DNA of 64,000 nt from GAS368 sp965227745 (GTDB lineage: Bacteria > Verrucomicrobiota > Verrucomicrobiia > Opitutales > Opitutaceae), in the NCBI GenBank assembly GCA_965227745.1, contig OZ245769.1:248001-312000 (forward strand), in the 5' to 3' direction. Each line of letters opens with the position of its first letter. The stretch's first letter is position 1. Both the position numbers and the translations under genes were made by a program. Positions 8,326 to 17,965 of this stretch are shown here, piece by piece. The notes under the pieces are model-generated. The model worked only from the letters and a program-made list of their open reading frames with translations. It did no database searches and was not told where the DNA came from.

Positions 8326-11300
8326 TTAGGGCAGGGCGTACACCTCGATCAGCCCGACGCCGGTCGTATTGGCCACGCCGGAGAGCTGGGCGGTGTAGGC
8401 TCCGGGCGGCAACGAGATGAGGAGCGTGGCGTCGCGACTTCCCTCCGGGAGGGAAAAGGCGCCCACGGATTTGGCGGCCGCGGAGCTGTTGGCTGAGTCG
8501 GTGTCGCTCCAATTGTCGTTGGTGGCCACCATGGCTCCCGCCGCGTTAAAGATGGTAAGCTTGGGATCGGCGAGAAATCCGGTGACTCCGAATTGAGCGA
8601 GGGTCGGCCCCACGCCGCGGATGAGCACCTTGGCGGGCAGATCACCGCCGACGACGATGCCCGCGATCAAAATGTTTCCGTCCGTCCCGACGAGGGTGCG
8701 AAGGGAAAAGTTGGAGAGGACTGCGGCGGTCGAGGAGGGAACGGCATCGTAAACCTCGGCGAGGCCGATACCGGTCGTGTTGTTGATGCCCGTGACTTGA
8801 GCGGTGTAAGAACCCGGCGCCAGCGTCACCAGCGTGGCGGCGTCGCGGCTGCCGGCGGCTAACGCGAAAGCTCCCAGGCTGGTGGAGGTCGCTGAAATCG
8901 GCTGCGCGTTTCCGCCGTCGCCCCAGTTGTCGTTTTGGAGCACAGTCGAGCCCAGCGCATTGACGACTTTGAGGGAGCTATCGCGGAGGGCATCGGGCAA
9001 CCCGAAGTCGAGCAGCGCCGGGCCGATGCCGCGGATGAGCACGGTCTTGGTGCCGGTGCCGCCAACGACGAATCCGGCGATGAGCGTCTGGCTGCCGGTG
9101 CCGGCGAAGGAACGGCCGGAAATATTCGTGAGGTGACCGGGGACTTGAGCCACCGGAGGCGTGGTCACATTGGCGATGTAGTTGGCAATCAGCGCGACGG
9201 CTTCCGAATCGACGACGTTGCGCCCGACTGGCGGCATACGATCGATGCCGGAGGACGTGATCCGCTGGTAGAGCATCGAATGCGTCAGGCTGCCGGGTGC
9301 AATGACCCGCGCGTCAGGATCACCCAGATTGTTTACGACGGGCCCATTGATGATGCCCTGGGCTTCAATCGGAGTATCGAAACGGGCGTCCCAGAAAGTC
9401 TGGCCGCCGTTGGGGCGGTGGCACTGGGCGCAGTTGGCGTCGAGATAGGAACGCACGCGGGTCGCGACCGGAGCGGACGTGTCGGACAGCGGAGTGAGGC
9501 GGGCGTAAGTCGCCATGCCAGCCTCACTGACTGCGGGATCGAAGAGCCCGATGTGGCTGAGCGTGCGCAGTTGGTTATCTTTCACCCCGGTTCCGGGATA
9601 AGTGAGATCACCGTTAAGCTGCCGCGTTTTTACGCCCAAGATGTGTTTCGTATTCGGATTGTGGCAGCGGAAGCAGTCTTGCGGAGAGGGATAGTCCCAA
9701 GTCTGCGTGCGCGTCCCCGTCGCGGTGGCGATGGTGATATTTTCGCTCAGACCGCCGGGAAGAAGGTCGGCGTCGCTGTTATCCGCACGCCATTTGTACG
9801 TCGCTACATAGATGTCGTTGCCGGCATCGCGCACGATGAGCCGGGTCTCGAGGCGCTTCCGAATCGCGGGGTTGCGGTCATCGACGGGCAGTTCGAAATG
9901 TTTGATGAAGACGGTGCCCGAGGGAAAAGCCCACTCGCCGGTCGGCGAGAATCCGATTGTCGTGCCGGTGGGCACGGCGATCCAGCGATTCTTCACGGCG
10001 CCGTCGGACCAGAGGGGGACATTGACGTTGTAGGGAATGACGCCCGTCGCGGGAGTCAGCGTCTTCACATCGGAGAACGCCCCGGTCTGCGAGAGCAACG
10101 CGGGCAAGGGCAGGGTGGGCGGACCCGAATACTGCAGTTTGTAGATCGAGGCCGTCTGGCCCGTCGTGCACATGTAGAGCTCGTTGTTGCGATCGAGGCC
10201 GAAGGACGAAAGGCCGCCGACGTACTCCACGCCGGGCGGAAGGGTCGCGAACTCGGTGGCGATCTGGGTCGGGGGGCCGTAGGGATCCAGAAACCAAATA
10301 CGATTGGAGATGTTGTCGCCGAAAATGTAGCGGCCGGTGAGCTGCGCGGCGAATTGCGTGCCGCGGTACACGTAGCCACCGATGATGCAGTTGTTACCCT
10401 TGTCGTGCGAATAATTGTAGAAGGGCGCTGTGCTCGTGCCCTTGATCGCGGCGGGCTGGGGCTTGAAACCGGGGTGGTCGCCCTCGCGGAAGGGCCACTG
10501 GTAGTTGGCACCCTTCTGGATGAGATCGAGTTCTTCCCACCCTCCGTTACCGACGTCGCCGACCCAGATCTGGCCGGTCTGCGGGTCTTGCGTCATGCGA
10601 TGCGGACTGCGGAGTCCGAGGCACCAGAACTCCTCAAGCAGGCCGCCGTTGGGATCGACAAAGGGATTGTCGTTGGGGATCGAGTAACCGGCCGTGTAGG
10701 TGGCGGGCCAGCCCGCCGGGGGCGTCGTGGCGCTGCTCGGTTGCCGACGGATGGGGTGACTGCGGCTCGGATTATTGTCCACATCGATACGCAGCACGCC
10801 GCCGAATAGGCCGAGATCAAGACGCTGGCTTTGGGCGTATTCATCAGCTTGCCCGCCCTCGTCTCCGACCGTGAGGTAAAGAAATCCGTCCGTCCCGAAG
10901 AACATGCCGCCACCGGCGTGCCAGAGGTCGCGATCATATTGGTTGATCAGGACGAACTCGGAAGACGGATCGGCGGTGGTGAACCCGTCTTGCACCCAAA
11001 AGCGCGAGAGCCGCATGTAGGAAGGCGTCGAGCCATTATCCGGCGGCGTGTCCGCCGACCCCTTCACTGGGCCGGGCGTGTATTGATAGAAAACATACAA
11101 GAAGCCGCGGTTGGGCGAGCCGGCCTTGCCGTATTCCGGGTGGAACGCGATGCCGAGCAATCCCGTGCCATTGTACCCCTGACAGTGCGCCCGAAGATCG
11201 AGGTAAACGCTCTTGGTCGAGACATTGGGATCATTCTCGAAGGCCCAGATCAAACCCTGATCGCCGCCGACGAGCAGGCGATTGCTGGTGGGCTCCGCGA

Positions 11301-11607
11301 CTAGAAAGGTGGGCGTTTCAAACGTGAGTTTCGGGAAGGCCTTGACCGTCTGCCACGCCCCCGCCGCGACGGGCGTTCCCACCGGGAGGGTATTATTCAA
11401 ATAAGGGCCAATCGCCGGGCGCGAAGTGAGACCGTAAGGCTGCGCGCGAGCGACCGGCAGAAGAAATATGGCGCAGAGGAACGAAAGCCAGACTGCGGCA
11501 AGGAGCGCCGAAAAACGTGGGCGCGAGCATACCTTTCCGAAGTGAGGTGCGGGCGCACGGTTAACCCTTGGTGCCGGTTTCCGGCCAAACAAGTTGGAGA
11601 TGGACAT
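8326..11607 (-). CDS. Secreted glucose/sorbosone dehydrogenase-like and diheme fusion with C-terminal tandem domain
   Basis: A protein of 1093 residues with a signal peptide ending in VARAQ (about residue 55). The first half resembles the PQQ-dependent glucose/sorbosone dehydrogenase beta-propeller (GGGMFFGTDGFLYLTVGDEG, then a GLRSPHR-type segment). The middle carries two c-type heme motifs, CFRCH near residue 644 and CAQCH near 723, with spacing like that of diheme proteins fused to such propellers in other bacteria. The last 235 or so residues are two copies of the domain also found at 1687-3447. It probably oxidises a sugar or alcohol in the periplasm and passes electrons through the hemes. 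No ribosome site is seen before ATG 11607. Confidence 0.82.
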   Translation of the reverse strand: MSISNLFGRKPAPRVNRAPAPHFGKVCSRPRFSALLAAVWLSFLCAIFLLPVARAQPYGLTSRPAIGPYLNNTLPVGTPVAAGAWQTVKAFPKLTFETPTFLVAEPTSNRLLVGGDQGLIWAFENDPNVSTKSVYLDLRAHCQGYNGTGLLGIAFHPEYGKAGSPNRGFLYVFYQYTPGPVKGSADTPPDNGSTPSYMRLSRFWVQDGFTTADPSSEFVLINQYDRDLWHAGGGMFFGTDGFLYLTVGDEGGQADEYAQSQRLDLGLFGGVLRIDVDNNPSRSHPIRRQPSSATTPPAGWPATYTAGYSIPNDNPFVDPNGGLLEEFWCLGLRSPHRMTQDPQTGQIWVGDVGNGGWEELDLIQKGANYQWPFREGDHPGFKPQPAAIKGTSTAPFYNYSHDKGNNCIIGGYVYRGTQFAAQLTGRYIFGDNISNRIWFLDPYGPPTQIATEFATLPPGVEYVGGLSSFGLDRNNELYMCTTGQTASIYKLQYSGPPTLPLPALLSQTGAFSDVKTLTPATGVIPYNVNVPLWSDGAVKNRWIAVPTGTTIGFSPTGEWAFPSGTVFIKHFELPVDDRNPAIRKRLETRLIVRDAGNDIYVATYKWRADNSDADLLPGGLSENITIATATGTRTQTWDYPSPQDCFRCHNPNTKHILGVKTRQLNGDLTYPGTGVKDNQLRTLSHIGLFDPAVSEAGMATYARLTPLSDTSAPVATRVRSYLDANCAQCHRPNGGQTFWDARFDTPIEAQGIINGPVVNNLGDPDARVIAPGSLTHSMLYQRITSSGIDRMPPVGRNVVDSEAVALIANYIANVTTPPVAQVPGHLTNISGRSFAGTGSQTLIAGFVVGGTGTKTVLIRGIGPALLDFGLPDALRDSSLKVVNALGSTVLQNDNWGDGGNAQPISATSTSLGAFALAAGSRDAATLVTLAPGSYTAQVTGINNTTGIGLAEVYDAVPSSTAAVLSNFSLRTLVGTDGNILIAGIVVGGDLPAKVLIRGVGPTLAQFGVTGFLADPKLTIFNAAGAMVATNDNWSDTDSANSSAAAKSVGAFSLPEGSRDATLLISLPPGAYTAQLSGVANTTGVGLIEVYALP

Positions 11608-11903
11608 AGAATGGGTTGAGGCACAGACCCCATTTCTTGGTAGGAGTTACTGCTGCGGCGCCTGAAATAGAACGATTTGCGGTATGCAAATTGCCCGATT
11701 TTTAATCGGTGAACTTAGTCACATCCAACTTTGCGCGCTGCAGGCTCAGGCCGCCGCTCGTCTTGATATTGGTGGGGGCACACGGCCAGATCTCCAACGA
11801 CGCCATTGAACGGCATTTCCGAGAGTGATGACCATTTCGCGTGCGGTAGAGCGGGTGCGCGTCAGACTTCGGATGGCAAAGTCGTTCCGGATTTTGCTCC
11901 CCG
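11608..11903. promoter_or_regulatory. Divergent intergenic region with two operator-like palindromes
   Basis: This gap separates the leftward diheme fusion from the rightward PL6 lyase. ATTTGC at 11675-11680 and GCAAAT at 11686-11691 form a perfect inverted repeat with a five-base spacer. Just beyond, CCGATT (11695-11700) and AATCGG (11704-11709) form a second one. Both are AT-richer than their surroundings and lie about 70-100 bases from the fusion start, so they could bind a regulator of one or both genes. No convincing -35/-10 pair was recognised, and no gene is seen in the rest of the gap. Confidence 0.4.
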
Positions 11904-13415
11904 ATGAAACTCTACCGTTGGAACCCCGCGTTAGTACTCCTGGCATTTGCTGTCACGGCTATGGGCCCTGCGCTCGCGCGCGAGATACGGGTGGACGGAC
12001 CGCAAGCATTGACCGCGTCGCTGAAGACGGCTGAGGCGGGCGACGTGATCATTCTGAAGGACGGCGGATGGAGGGATGCGAAAATCTCGGTCAATCACGG
12101 CGGCGAAGCGGGCAAGCCGCTGGAGATTCGGGCGGAAACTCCGGGCGGTGTGTCTTTGAGTGGCGCTTCGTTTCTCGCGATCAATGCGCCCTACGTGACG
12201 GTGGGCGGATTACTATTTCACGGCGGCGCGATCGCCCGTGATGCTGTGATACAGTTGAACTCTCACCACGGGATCGTGCGTGAAACAGCGATTGTGGATT
12301 ACAATCCTACGGCGTTCGACACCCGCTATTACTGGGTGTTTTTCAACGGCGACGATAACCTCATCGACCGGTGCTATTTCAAAGGAAAGAGCAACCTCGA
12401 GCCGCTGATCGGAAATGCCCTGGAGAAGAGTCGGCGAAACGCGGTCACGAATTCCTGTTTCAAAAACATTCCCTACGTCGCCAATGCGAACGGCCGTGAA
12501 ATCATCCGCGTCTGGGGCTCTGGGAAAGTCGAGGAGCGAGACGAAGACGGCGCCTACTTTACCATCGAAGGAAACCTCTTCGATCACGCGGATGGGGAGG
12601 GGGTAGAAACGATTTCGCTCAAGTCCAACCATAACATTGTCCGGCATAACACGGTCGTTGCCACGCGGGGCGGCATCAACATCCGCCGCGGAAATTTCAA
12701 TGTGGTCCAAGACAACGTGGTCTTGGGTCAGCGAAGCGAGGGCGCGGCGGGCCTGCGCATGTCCGGTCGGGATAATCTTGTGCAAGGCAACTATATCGCG
12801 GGTTGCAGTTATGGCATGCGCGTGGCCTGCGGCGAATTCATCACGGACGCACTCACGCCGGCTTACGTCCCGGACCTCAAACCGAACGGAAGAAAATCCG
12901 CGCCGATCCGGATTCCCACCTACCCGCAAGTCCTTCGGTTAAAATTGATCGACAATGTGGTGGTGGAGTCTACCGGCCCAGATTTGGAACTGGGCTCCGC
13001 GTATAAAAATCACTGGCCCACGTCCCAACAGGTGCTCCTGCCGGCGGACTGCGTGATCGCGAACAACCGCTTCATCCGGCCGCAAGGCGGCACGTCGGTG
13101 CTGGTGACGGTGCCAGACACTGCTCCGCCATTGGATCGATTTTCGTTTGAACCCAACCGCGTCTTCAAAAACGTCCTGATCGCGCCCAAGAACGTTCCGA
13201 CGGTCGTCGCGGATGGGTTCGCGAGAGAGGAGATTGCGACGGACTGGACCGAAGCGCGTGAGCGATCCGGCAGGAAACCACTCGGACTGAATGACGTCGG
13301 CCCAGCCTGGGTGATCGCGCTGCGAAAGACCGGTAATTTTTCCATGGAGGATCCGCTCCCGAGTGACGCAGCGAATGAAACGGCACCGCGAATAAAGAAA
13401 AAGCCCGCCAAGTGA
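11904..13415 (+). CDS. Polysaccharide lyase family 6 (alginate lyase or chondroitinase B type)
   Basis: A protein of 503 residues with a signal peptide (cleavage likely after ALA, residue 25), so exported. The body is a parallel beta-helix with repeated N-x-I/V turns. Lys240 in ETISLKSN and Arg261 in GGINIRRGN are 21 residues apart, the same spacing I recall for the catalytic Lys250/Arg271 pair of chondroitinase B. Glu232 and Glu235 would serve in calcium binding. Such enzymes cut uronate linkages by beta-elimination. Alginate is the more common substrate in this family, but the sequence alone does not decide. It is divergent from the sugar-dehydrogenase fusion, which fits a role in polysaccharide use. 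Confidence 0.88.
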   Translation: MKLYRWNPALVLLAFAVTAMGPALAREIRVDGPQALTASLKTAEAGDVIILKDGGWRDAKISVNHGGEAGKPLEIRAETPGGVSLSGASFLAINAPYVTVGGLLFHGGAIARDAVIQLNSHHGIVRETAIVDYNPTAFDTRYYWVFFNGDDNLIDRCYFKGKSNLEPLIGNALEKSRRNAVTNSCFKNIPYVANANGREIIRVWGSGKVEERDEDGAYFTIEGNLFDHADGEGVETISLKSNHNIVRHNTVVATRGGINIRRGNFNVVQDNVVLGQRSEGAAGLRMSGRDNLVQGNYIAGCSYGMRVACGEFITDALTPAYVPDLKPNGRKSAPIRIPTYPQVLRLKLIDNVVVESTGPDLELGSAYKNHWPTSQQVLLPADCVIANNRFIRPQGGTSVLVTVPDTAPPLDRFSFEPNRVFKNVLIAPKNVPTVVADGFAREEIATDWTEARERSGRKPLGLNDVGPAWVIALRKTGNFSMEDPLPSDAANETAPRIKKKPAK

Positions 13416-13825
13416 GTTCTTGTCGATTGGGGGCCTGGCTCGTTCGTAGGGACTCTATTGCTCAACCGGCGTCGTGGGTAGGGGGAGGTAGACGCCACGA
13501 TTTAATGGGTGGGGGCCGAAACTGGTTTTCCGCGCGTCGGCCGGGAATCGTTGTCACCCGGGCAGCGAGCGCGTGGAGAGGGACACAGAAGGCCGGTCGA
13601 TGTCGCAACGAGCGCAAGAAATGCCCGGCGTACAGCAAGGGCCGCTGAGTAATGGTCCAGCGGAAAGGCTATGATTGGGGCCTCATCTTCCTGCAACTTC
13701 GCTTCACCCCGTCACGTAATAATTCGTCATCACACCACCCTGCGATGAGCCCGATGGATTTCCATGGGCGCGTCACCACACCTGCAGAATCGGCCTATTC
13801 TTGGCGATTTTCGCCTTGAGCTGAA
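13416..13825. other. Intergenic stretch without a recognised gene
   Basis: A gap of 410 bases between the PL6 lyase and the hybrid kinase. No convincing coding frame, RNA gene or dispersed repeat was seen. A small hairpin, GGCGA-TTT-TCGCC at 13803-13815, lies just upstream of the kinase ATG and may mask its ribosome site. The region presumably holds the kinase promoter. Confidence 0.5.
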
Positions 13826-16800
13826 ATGAATCCGGTCCCTGACCCCATGCTTACCAGCCGCCCGATTCGCATTTTGCTCGTGGAGGATAACGCGGTCGAT
13901 GCGGAGTTTACCCTTCACGCCCTGCGGCAGGCCGGATTCGAACCCGCGTGGCATCGCGTGGAGACGGAGCCGATGTTTCTCGAGCATCTGCAGGCGAGCG
14001 TGGATTTGGTGATCTCGGATTTCACGCTGCCGCAGTTTAGCGGGCTGCGGGCGCTGGAATTGAGAAATGAGAGCGGACTCGATACGCCGTTCATTCTTGT
14101 CTCGGGGACGATCGGGGAGGACCTCGCAGTCGAAGTGATGAAGCGGGGTGCCTCCGATTTCCTCATGAAGGATCGGCTGGCCCGCCTCGGCGCTTCGGTG
14201 GAGCACGCGCTCAGCGATTTCCGGCTGCGAAAAGAAAAACGGCAGGCGGCGGAGGCGCTGCAGGAGAGTGAGCGCTTCAACAAAGCCATCCTCGACAGTC
14301 TTTCGGCCCATATTGCCATCGTCGACGAGACCGGGCAAATTCTCGCCATTAACGAAGCGTGGCGGCTTTTCGCCAAGCGCAATGGAGCGGCCGGGGATCG
14401 CACCTTGATCGGCTCTAACTACCTAGAGGTTTGCGATCGGGCCGGGCCATCCTCCCGGGAGGCCAAACTTGTCGCCGAGGGCATTCGCGACGTGCTCGCG
14501 GGCGGCGCCGCGATTCGCGAAGTCGAGTATCCGTGCCACAGCCCGACCGAGCAGTGCTGGTTTGTGGCCCGCATCACGCCGTTCCCGGGAAGTGGCGCGC
14601 GGCGCGCGGTAGTGGCCCATGAAAACATCACGCCACGAAAGTTGGCGGAGGCGGCGGTCAACTTCTCCGAGCGTCACTACCGGCTGCTCTTCGAGAATAA
14701 TCCGGCGCCGATGTGGGTCTTCGACTGTCACACGCTGAAGTTTCTCGACGTCAATACCGCGGCCACGGATCACTACGGCTATACGCGCGACGAATTTCTC
14801 GCGATGACCATTCGGGACATCCGGCCGTCGGAAGCCGTGCCCGCGCTCGACGCTCACTTACGCATGGTTCCTGAGGGGCCCTCCGGCCCCGCCGTCTGGC
14901 GCCACCAAAAGAAAGATGGGACCCTGATCGACGTGGAGATCACGGCCAACGATCTCCCCTTTGGCGAGCGCTCGGCTCGATTGGTATTGGCCAGGGATGT
15001 GACGGAGCAGAGACGCGCGGACCTGTCGCTGAAGCTCTTTCGCGTACTGATGGATCGCTCCATGGAGAGCATCGAGGTGATCGATCCCGTCTCAGCCCGT
15101 ATCCTCGATGTCAATGAGCACGGGTGCATCTCCCATGGCTACACGCGCGAGGAGTATCTAAAGCTGACGGTATTCGACTTGGCCATGGGCGTTACCCGGG
15201 CCGCGTATGATGAGAATATGGAGCGCCTGCAGCGCGAGCGCGGCTTTATTATCGATGGGGAACATCGCCGCAAGGATGGCTCGATCTTCCCCGTGGAGAT
15301 CAGTCTGAGCTGGGTGACTTTCGACCGGGATTACCTCGTCGCGGTGGTGCGGGATATTTCCGAGCGCTGCCGAGCGGAAAAGGTAATCGTGCAGGCGGCG
15401 GAGACGCTGCAGCGCCAGCAAACAGAGTTGCGTATCTTATTCGATTTGGTGCCGGCTCTGATCTGGTTCAAGGACACGAACAACACGATCCTACGCGTCA
15501 ACCAACGCGTGGCGGATTCGGCCGGTCGACGAGTCGAAGACATCGAGGGGAAGCCGTCGTTGGAAATTTATCCGGAAAACGCCGAGCGGTATTTGGAAGA
15601 CGACTTGGAGATCGTTCGTTCCGGCGTACCCAAGCTGGGTGTGATCGAAACCGTCCAGAGTGCGGCGGGTGGCCAAATTTGGGTCCAGACCGACAAGGTG
15701 CCGTACCGCGACAAGAATGGGAAAGTGATCGGCATCGTGGTGATGGCACACGACATCACCGAGCGAAAGCTTGCCGAAATCGCGCTGCGCGAAAGCGAAG
15801 AATGGTTTCGCGGCCTGATCGAAAACGCCACGGATCTCATCGCCGTGGTCGACGTGGATGGACGCATCGACTACCATAGTCCCTCGGCAAAGCGGCTTCT
15901 CGGCTATTCGCCGGAGGAGGTGCTGGGTCGGCCGGTGACCGATTTCATTCACCCGGACGATATCGCCATCGCCAACGCCGGTATTGGACGGGCGTTCGCC
16001 GATGTGGGGCCCAAGATCATCGAGTATCGCATCCGGCACCGCGACGGGCGGTGGCGAGTCTTTCAGTCGATCGGGCGGCTGATGCCCGGAGTTAACACCA
16101 GAAAATTGGTGGTGGTGAATTCGCGCGATGTGACCGAAATGCGCGCACTCGAATCGCAATTTCTGCACACGCAGCGACTGGAGGCGATCGGCACGCTTTC
16201 GAGCGGCATCGCGCACGACTTGAACAACATTCTCGCGCCGATGCTCATGGCGACGAGCCTCCTGCGGGACGAGGTCAAGGCGCCGCACAGTCGCGAGTTG
16301 ATCATGATGATCGAGGCCGGCGCGCAGCGCGGAGCGAATATCATCCGGCAGCTGCTCACCTTTAGCCGCGGCATCGAGGGCGAGCGCGTGAGCGTGCAGT
16401 GGCGGCACCTGGTGAGAGAAGTGGCTGCCATCGCCCGCGAGACGTTTCCGCGGGAGATCGAGATCAGTGAGCGCGTGGCTCGCGATCTACGGACGGTATT
16501 GGGCGACGCGACGCAGTTGCACCAAGTGCTGCTGAACCTGTGCATCAATGCCCGCGACGCGATGCCCCGCGGAGGCCAGCTAATCCTGCTGGGCAAGAAT
16601 GTGGAGCTGACGGCCGAACAACTTTCGGCGCATCCGGCCGCGAAGCCGGGCCATTACGTTCTCGTGGAAGTGACGGATACGGGCACGGGAATCCCGCACG
16701 ACGTGATCGACCGGATCTTCGACCCGTTTTTCACGACCAAGGAAATCGGCAAGGGTACAGGTCTGGGGCTATCGACGGCCATGGGCATCGTAAAGAGCCA

Positions 16801-17308
16801 CGGCGGGTTCATCTTGGTGCAGAGCGCGGTGGGCAAGGGGACTACGTTCCAAATTTACCTGCCAGCGGACGACGGCACCGCGTCGGAAATCGCTTTGGGC
16901 GCCGCGCCCGCGGCGCCGATCGGGCGCGGAGAATTAATTCTCCTCGTCGACGACGAGAACGCGATCCGGTTTGCCACGATGGCGACACTCCAGCGCTGGA
17001 ATTACCGCGTCTTGGCGGCGGCGAATGGCGCGCTGGGCTTGGCCCTCTTTCGCGAGCACAAAGCCGAAGTGAAGCTGGTGGTGACGGATTTAATGATGCC
17101 GGTGATGGGCGGCCAGGCCATGATCCAGGAAATGCGGGCGCTGGCGCCGCACCTTCGCATCATCGCCGGGACGGGCCTCGATCCGGGCGAAAAACGAGCG
17201 GAACTGGAGGCGCTGGGGGTAACGACGATTTTGATGAAGCCCTACACGCCGCAAGCCCTGCACGAGGCGATCATCGCGGAGCTGCGCGAGGGATCGAAAT
17301 TCAGTTAA
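13826..17308 (+). CDS. Hybrid sensor histidine kinase with N- and C-terminal receiver domains and PAS repeats
   Basis: A protein of 1160 residues without membrane segments, so cytoplasmic. Order: receiver (about 14-135, phospho-acceptor Asp65 in ISDF), about five PAS/PAC sensor modules (150-770), HisKA dimerisation helix with His797 in GIAHDLNN, HATPase with DTGTGIP and GTGLGLS (about 855-1010), and a second receiver (about 1030-1155, Asp1088 in VVTDLMMP). The H-box and ATPase features are typical of hybrid kinases working by phosphorelay. The N-terminal receiver suggests an input from another kinase. No DNA-binding output is attached. Start ATG 13826 was chosen; ATG 13847 is possible. The next gene on this strand is far away, so the partner is unknown. 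Confidence 0.9.
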   Translation: MNPVPDPMLTSRPIRILLVEDNAVDAEFTLHALRQAGFEPAWHRVETEPMFLEHLQASVDLVISDFTLPQFSGLRALELRNESGLDTPFILVSGTIGEDLAVEVMKRGASDFLMKDRLARLGASVEHALSDFRLRKEKRQAAEALQESERFNKAILDSLSAHIAIVDETGQILAINEAWRLFAKRNGAAGDRTLIGSNYLEVCDRAGPSSREAKLVAEGIRDVLAGGAAIREVEYPCHSPTEQCWFVARITPFPGSGARRAVVAHENITPRKLAEAAVNFSERHYRLLFENNPAPMWVFDCHTLKFLDVNTAATDHYGYTRDEFLAMTIRDIRPSEAVPALDAHLRMVPEGPSGPAVWRHQKKDGTLIDVEITANDLPFGERSARLVLARDVTEQRRADLSLKLFRVLMDRSMESIEVIDPVSARILDVNEHGCISHGYTREEYLKLTVFDLAMGVTRAAYDENMERLQRERGFIIDGEHRRKDGSIFPVEISLSWVTFDRDYLVAVVRDISERCRAEKVIVQAAETLQRQQTELRILFDLVPALIWFKDTNNTILRVNQRVADSAGRRVEDIEGKPSLEIYPENAERYLEDDLEIVRSGVPKLGVIETVQSAAGGQIWVQTDKVPYRDKNGKVIGIVVMAHDITERKLAEIALRESEEWFRGLIENATDLIAVVDVDGRIDYHSPSAKRLLGYSPEEVLGRPVTDFIHPDDIAIANAGIGRAFADVGPKIIEYRIRHRDGRWRVFQSIGRLMPGVNTRKLVVVNSRDVTEMRALESQFLHTQRLEAIGTLSSGIAHDLNNILAPMLMATSLLRDEVKAPHSRELIMMIEAGAQRGANIIRQLLTFSRGIEGERVSVQWRHLVREVAAIARETFPREIEISERVARDLRTVLGDATQLHQVLLNLCINARDAMPRGGQLILLGKNVELTAEQLSAHPAAKPGHYVLVEVTDTGTGIPHDVIDRIFDPFFTTKEIGKGTGLGLSTAMGIVKSHGGFILVQSAVGKGTTFQIYLPADDGTASEIALGAAPAAPIGRGELILLVDDENAIRFATMATLQRWNYRVLAAANGALGLALFREHKAEVKLVVTDLMMPVMGGQAMIQEMRALAPHLRIIAGTGLDPGEKRAELEALGVTTILMKPYTPQALHEAIIAELREGSKFS

Positions 17309-17317
17309 GCTCGGCAC

Positions 17318-17962
17318 TCACTCCGGCATCTTGATGATGCCGCGGCGAAGCGCTTCGGCGGTGGCTTGGGCGCGGTCGTGGACGTTGAGCTTTTCGAGGA
17401 TGTGACTGACGTGGCGCTTCACGGTGTCTTCCGAGATGCCGAGACCGGCGGCGATTTCCTTGTTGGCGCGACCGGCGGCGATGAGCGCGAGGATTTCGCG
17501 TTCGCGTGAAGTAATGGAGGGGCCGCGCCGCAGCTCGGCAAGGCGCCGCTCCAACTCGGGTGCGAGGGAGCGGCGGCCTTGCGCGACGGCGCGCAAGGCG
17601 GCGAGGAGTTCGTCGCGCGAGGCCGATTTTTGCAGGTAGCCGAGCGCGCCGGCGTCGAGCGCGGCCTGGATCTCGTCGTCCCGCGCGAAGCTGGAGAAGA
17701 TCAGCACCCGCGCTTCAGGGTCACTCGCCCGCAGGGCGGCCGTGGCGCCGCCACCACCGAGGCCCGGGAGCTGCAGGTCCATCAGCACTACGCGGGGCCG
17801 ATGCTGGAGGTAGGCGCCCACGGCGTCTTCGCCGCGATCCGCTTCGGCCACGACGGAGATCGTGTCGTCGAGCTCCAGTGAGGCCGCGAGGCCGCTCCGC
17901 ACGACGAAGTGATCGTCGACAATCAGAACCGTGAGAGGATGGCGTGCGGTAAATTCTGCCAT
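17318..17962 (-). CDS. NarL/FixJ-type response regulator
   Basis: A protein of 214 residues: receiver domain at 10-125 with acidic pocket DD (16-17) and phospho-acceptor Asp62 in LMDLQLPG, then a LuxR-type helix-turn-helix at about 148-205 (SREREILALIAAGRANKEIA). The sensor kinase gene ends four bases upstream on the same strand, so the two form an operon and a cognate pair. Phosphorylation would control DNA binding at unknown promoters. The gene is convergent with the hybrid kinase, whose stop is ten bases away. Confidence 0.93.
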   Translation of the reverse strand: MAEFTARHPLTVLIVDDHFVVRSGLAASLELDDTISVVAEADRGEDAVGAYLQHRPRVVLMDLQLPGLGGGGATAALRASDPEARVLIFSSFARDDEIQAALDAGALGYLQKSASRDELLAALRAVAQGRRSLAPELERRLAELRRGPSITSREREILALIAAGRANKEIAAGLGISEDTVKRHVSHILEKLNVHDRAQATAEALRRGIIKMPE

Positions 17963-17965
17963 GAC

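Noticed and set aside
8935..10809. Open frame of about 624 codons opposite the diheme fusion
   Set aside because: Antisense of a gene with heme motifs and signal peptide; low-complexity composition.
11746..11946. Small gene in the divergent promoter region
   Set aside because: No family resemblance, and it overlaps the start of the PL6 gene on the other strand.
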